Positions 63,290 through 64,000 of a stretch of DNA of 64,000 nucleotides are shown here, one piece after another (position 1 is the first letter of the stretch; each line of letters opens with the position of its first letter). The DNA is taken from positions 530,952,682 through 531,016,681 of the forward strand of contig CM042684.1 in NCBI GenBank assembly GCA_023614405.1, given 5' to 3'. A program made the translations under genes and the position numbers. This stretch comes from Avena insularis. Its lineage: Eukaryota; Streptophyta; Magnoliopsida; Poales; Poaceae. The notes beneath the pieces were generated by a model. It was not told where the DNA came from. It did no database searches and saw only the letters and a program-made list of their open reading frames with translations.

Positions 63290-64000
63290 CTTGCAAGAGC
63301 ATCCCCTGCGGGAGGTGTACCCTAGGCTCTTTCTATTTACTTAGAACCATCGCTTACAGAGTTAGGGTATGGTCCACGAGGAGACATGGAACATTTTGTT
63401 CTGTAGAACCTTCAGCTAGGAGGAAGCCGAGAACTAGGAATAGCTTATGTACTGCCTACCGAGGTCCCTCTCGGACGTAGATTATAGTGTTTCTTGGAGG
63501 TTAACCCCCTCCGAGGCCTTCACGGTTAGCTCCACGTACAAGGCCCTATTTAGAGGACACGCCGGAAAGTGCCTCTACCCTGAAAGGCGATTTTTGTGTG
63601 ACAACTATTACGGGATTTCTTTCCCCAAGGTGGAACGTGAAAAAAAATGGGCCGAGAGATGGGTTATGTCCATTATCTAGAGTCCCTGAATCGGGAAACC
63701 ATATAATGTTCACCTGTCCCGTGGCTCGGTTCCTTTGGAATTTTATCCGAGAACCTTTGGGTCCTGACTTGCATGCCGTAGACCTCGGTGAATTCCTGGA
63801 GGCCCGGGCGAACCGGGCTGGTAATGGGCGCCGGTTCTTCTAGCTAGTGTTCACTCCATTATCCTGGAGTCTTTGGACCATTCGTAAAAAATGGTGATTG
63901 ATAAGATCTTCCCTCGACGAGCTTCTAACTCGGCTTTCAAATTCCTGCCATTTTTCAGCTTTGGTACCTGCTATGTAGGCAGCAGGTAAGGAGCAACTCG
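63290..64000 (+). pseudogene. LINE zf-RVT (reverse transcriptase zinc-binding) fragment
   Basis: Plus-strand frames give 'VDYSVSWRLTPSEAFTVSST' and 'YKALFRG', then, shifted, 'KKNGPRDGLCPLSRVPESGN' and 'HIMFTCPVARFLWNFIR', with 'VDLGEFLEARANR'. This is the zf-RVT domain ('S..Y..L', 'C..C....E...H....C......W'); in it one Cys of the first pair reads Ser (LCPLS). At least one frameshift, near 63600-63640, separates the halves. It continues past the window edge in decayed form. Confidence 0.8.

Overview
The window is nuclear DNA of a grass, most likely a Pooideae/Triticeae species. The evidence is intron-containing plant genes of grass type set in a dense, nested bed of Stowaway MITEs, CACTA ends, Helitron ends, an Angela/BARE-like copia element, a gypsy element with Triticeae-style LTR and PBS sequences, and LINE debris. 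No tRNA, rRNA, CRISPR array or bacterial operon was seen.

Layout. 1-24.5 kb is gene-poor: Stowaways, a group of Helitron ends (three 5' ends, two 3' hairpins) at 2.6-8.0 kb, two CACTA right ends (8.41 and 17.26 kb), an internally deleted minus-strand copia element (11.1-15.8 kb) inserted in the CACTA DNA, and non-LTR fragments at 21.3-23.3 kb. 25.06-27.51 kb holds a six-exon solanesyl diphosphate synthase gene (SPS2 type, plus strand); pieces of its 3' flank recur downstream around a dead copia fragment. 31.5-34.5 kb holds a tandem duplication, a MITE with long flanking repeats and a small non-autonomous LTR element. 35.3-40.7 kb holds a ten-exon TDY-class MAP kinase gene (plus strand). 41.9-43.3 kb and 55.7-57.1 kb hold two paralogous single-exon serine carboxypeptidase-like (SCPL) genes. 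The first has two in-frame stop codons; the second is open but lacks the signal peptide. Between them lie a NAM-associated/Harbinger-type pseudogene with a 570-bp tandem duplication, and a pol-less gypsy element (46.5-54.9 kb) nested in a non-LTR-like unit. 58.07-59.44 kb is a non-autonomous Harbinger-type element. 60.3-62.0 kb (minus strand) holds a previously easy-to-miss four-exon gene for a potato-inhibitor-I (CI-2 fold) protein with a long N-terminal extension. The right edge has non-LTR sequence with a degenerate zf-RVT domain.

The genes do not form a pathway. SPS2 makes the plastid C45 prenyl tail for plastoquinone, the MAPK is a signalling kinase, the SCPLs are secretory-pathway hydrolases/acyltransferases by family, and the inhibitor would act on subtilisin/chymotrypsin-like proteases. 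From memory (not checked), rice chromosome 5 carries SPS2, a TDY MAPK and SCPL genes side by side, so the order here probably reflects conserved microsynteny. The most notable signals are the extended inhibitor with Cys at P1, the complementary damage in the two SCPL copies, the head-to-tail Helitron junction, and the gypsy element with gag plus an unfamiliar second ORF but no pol.
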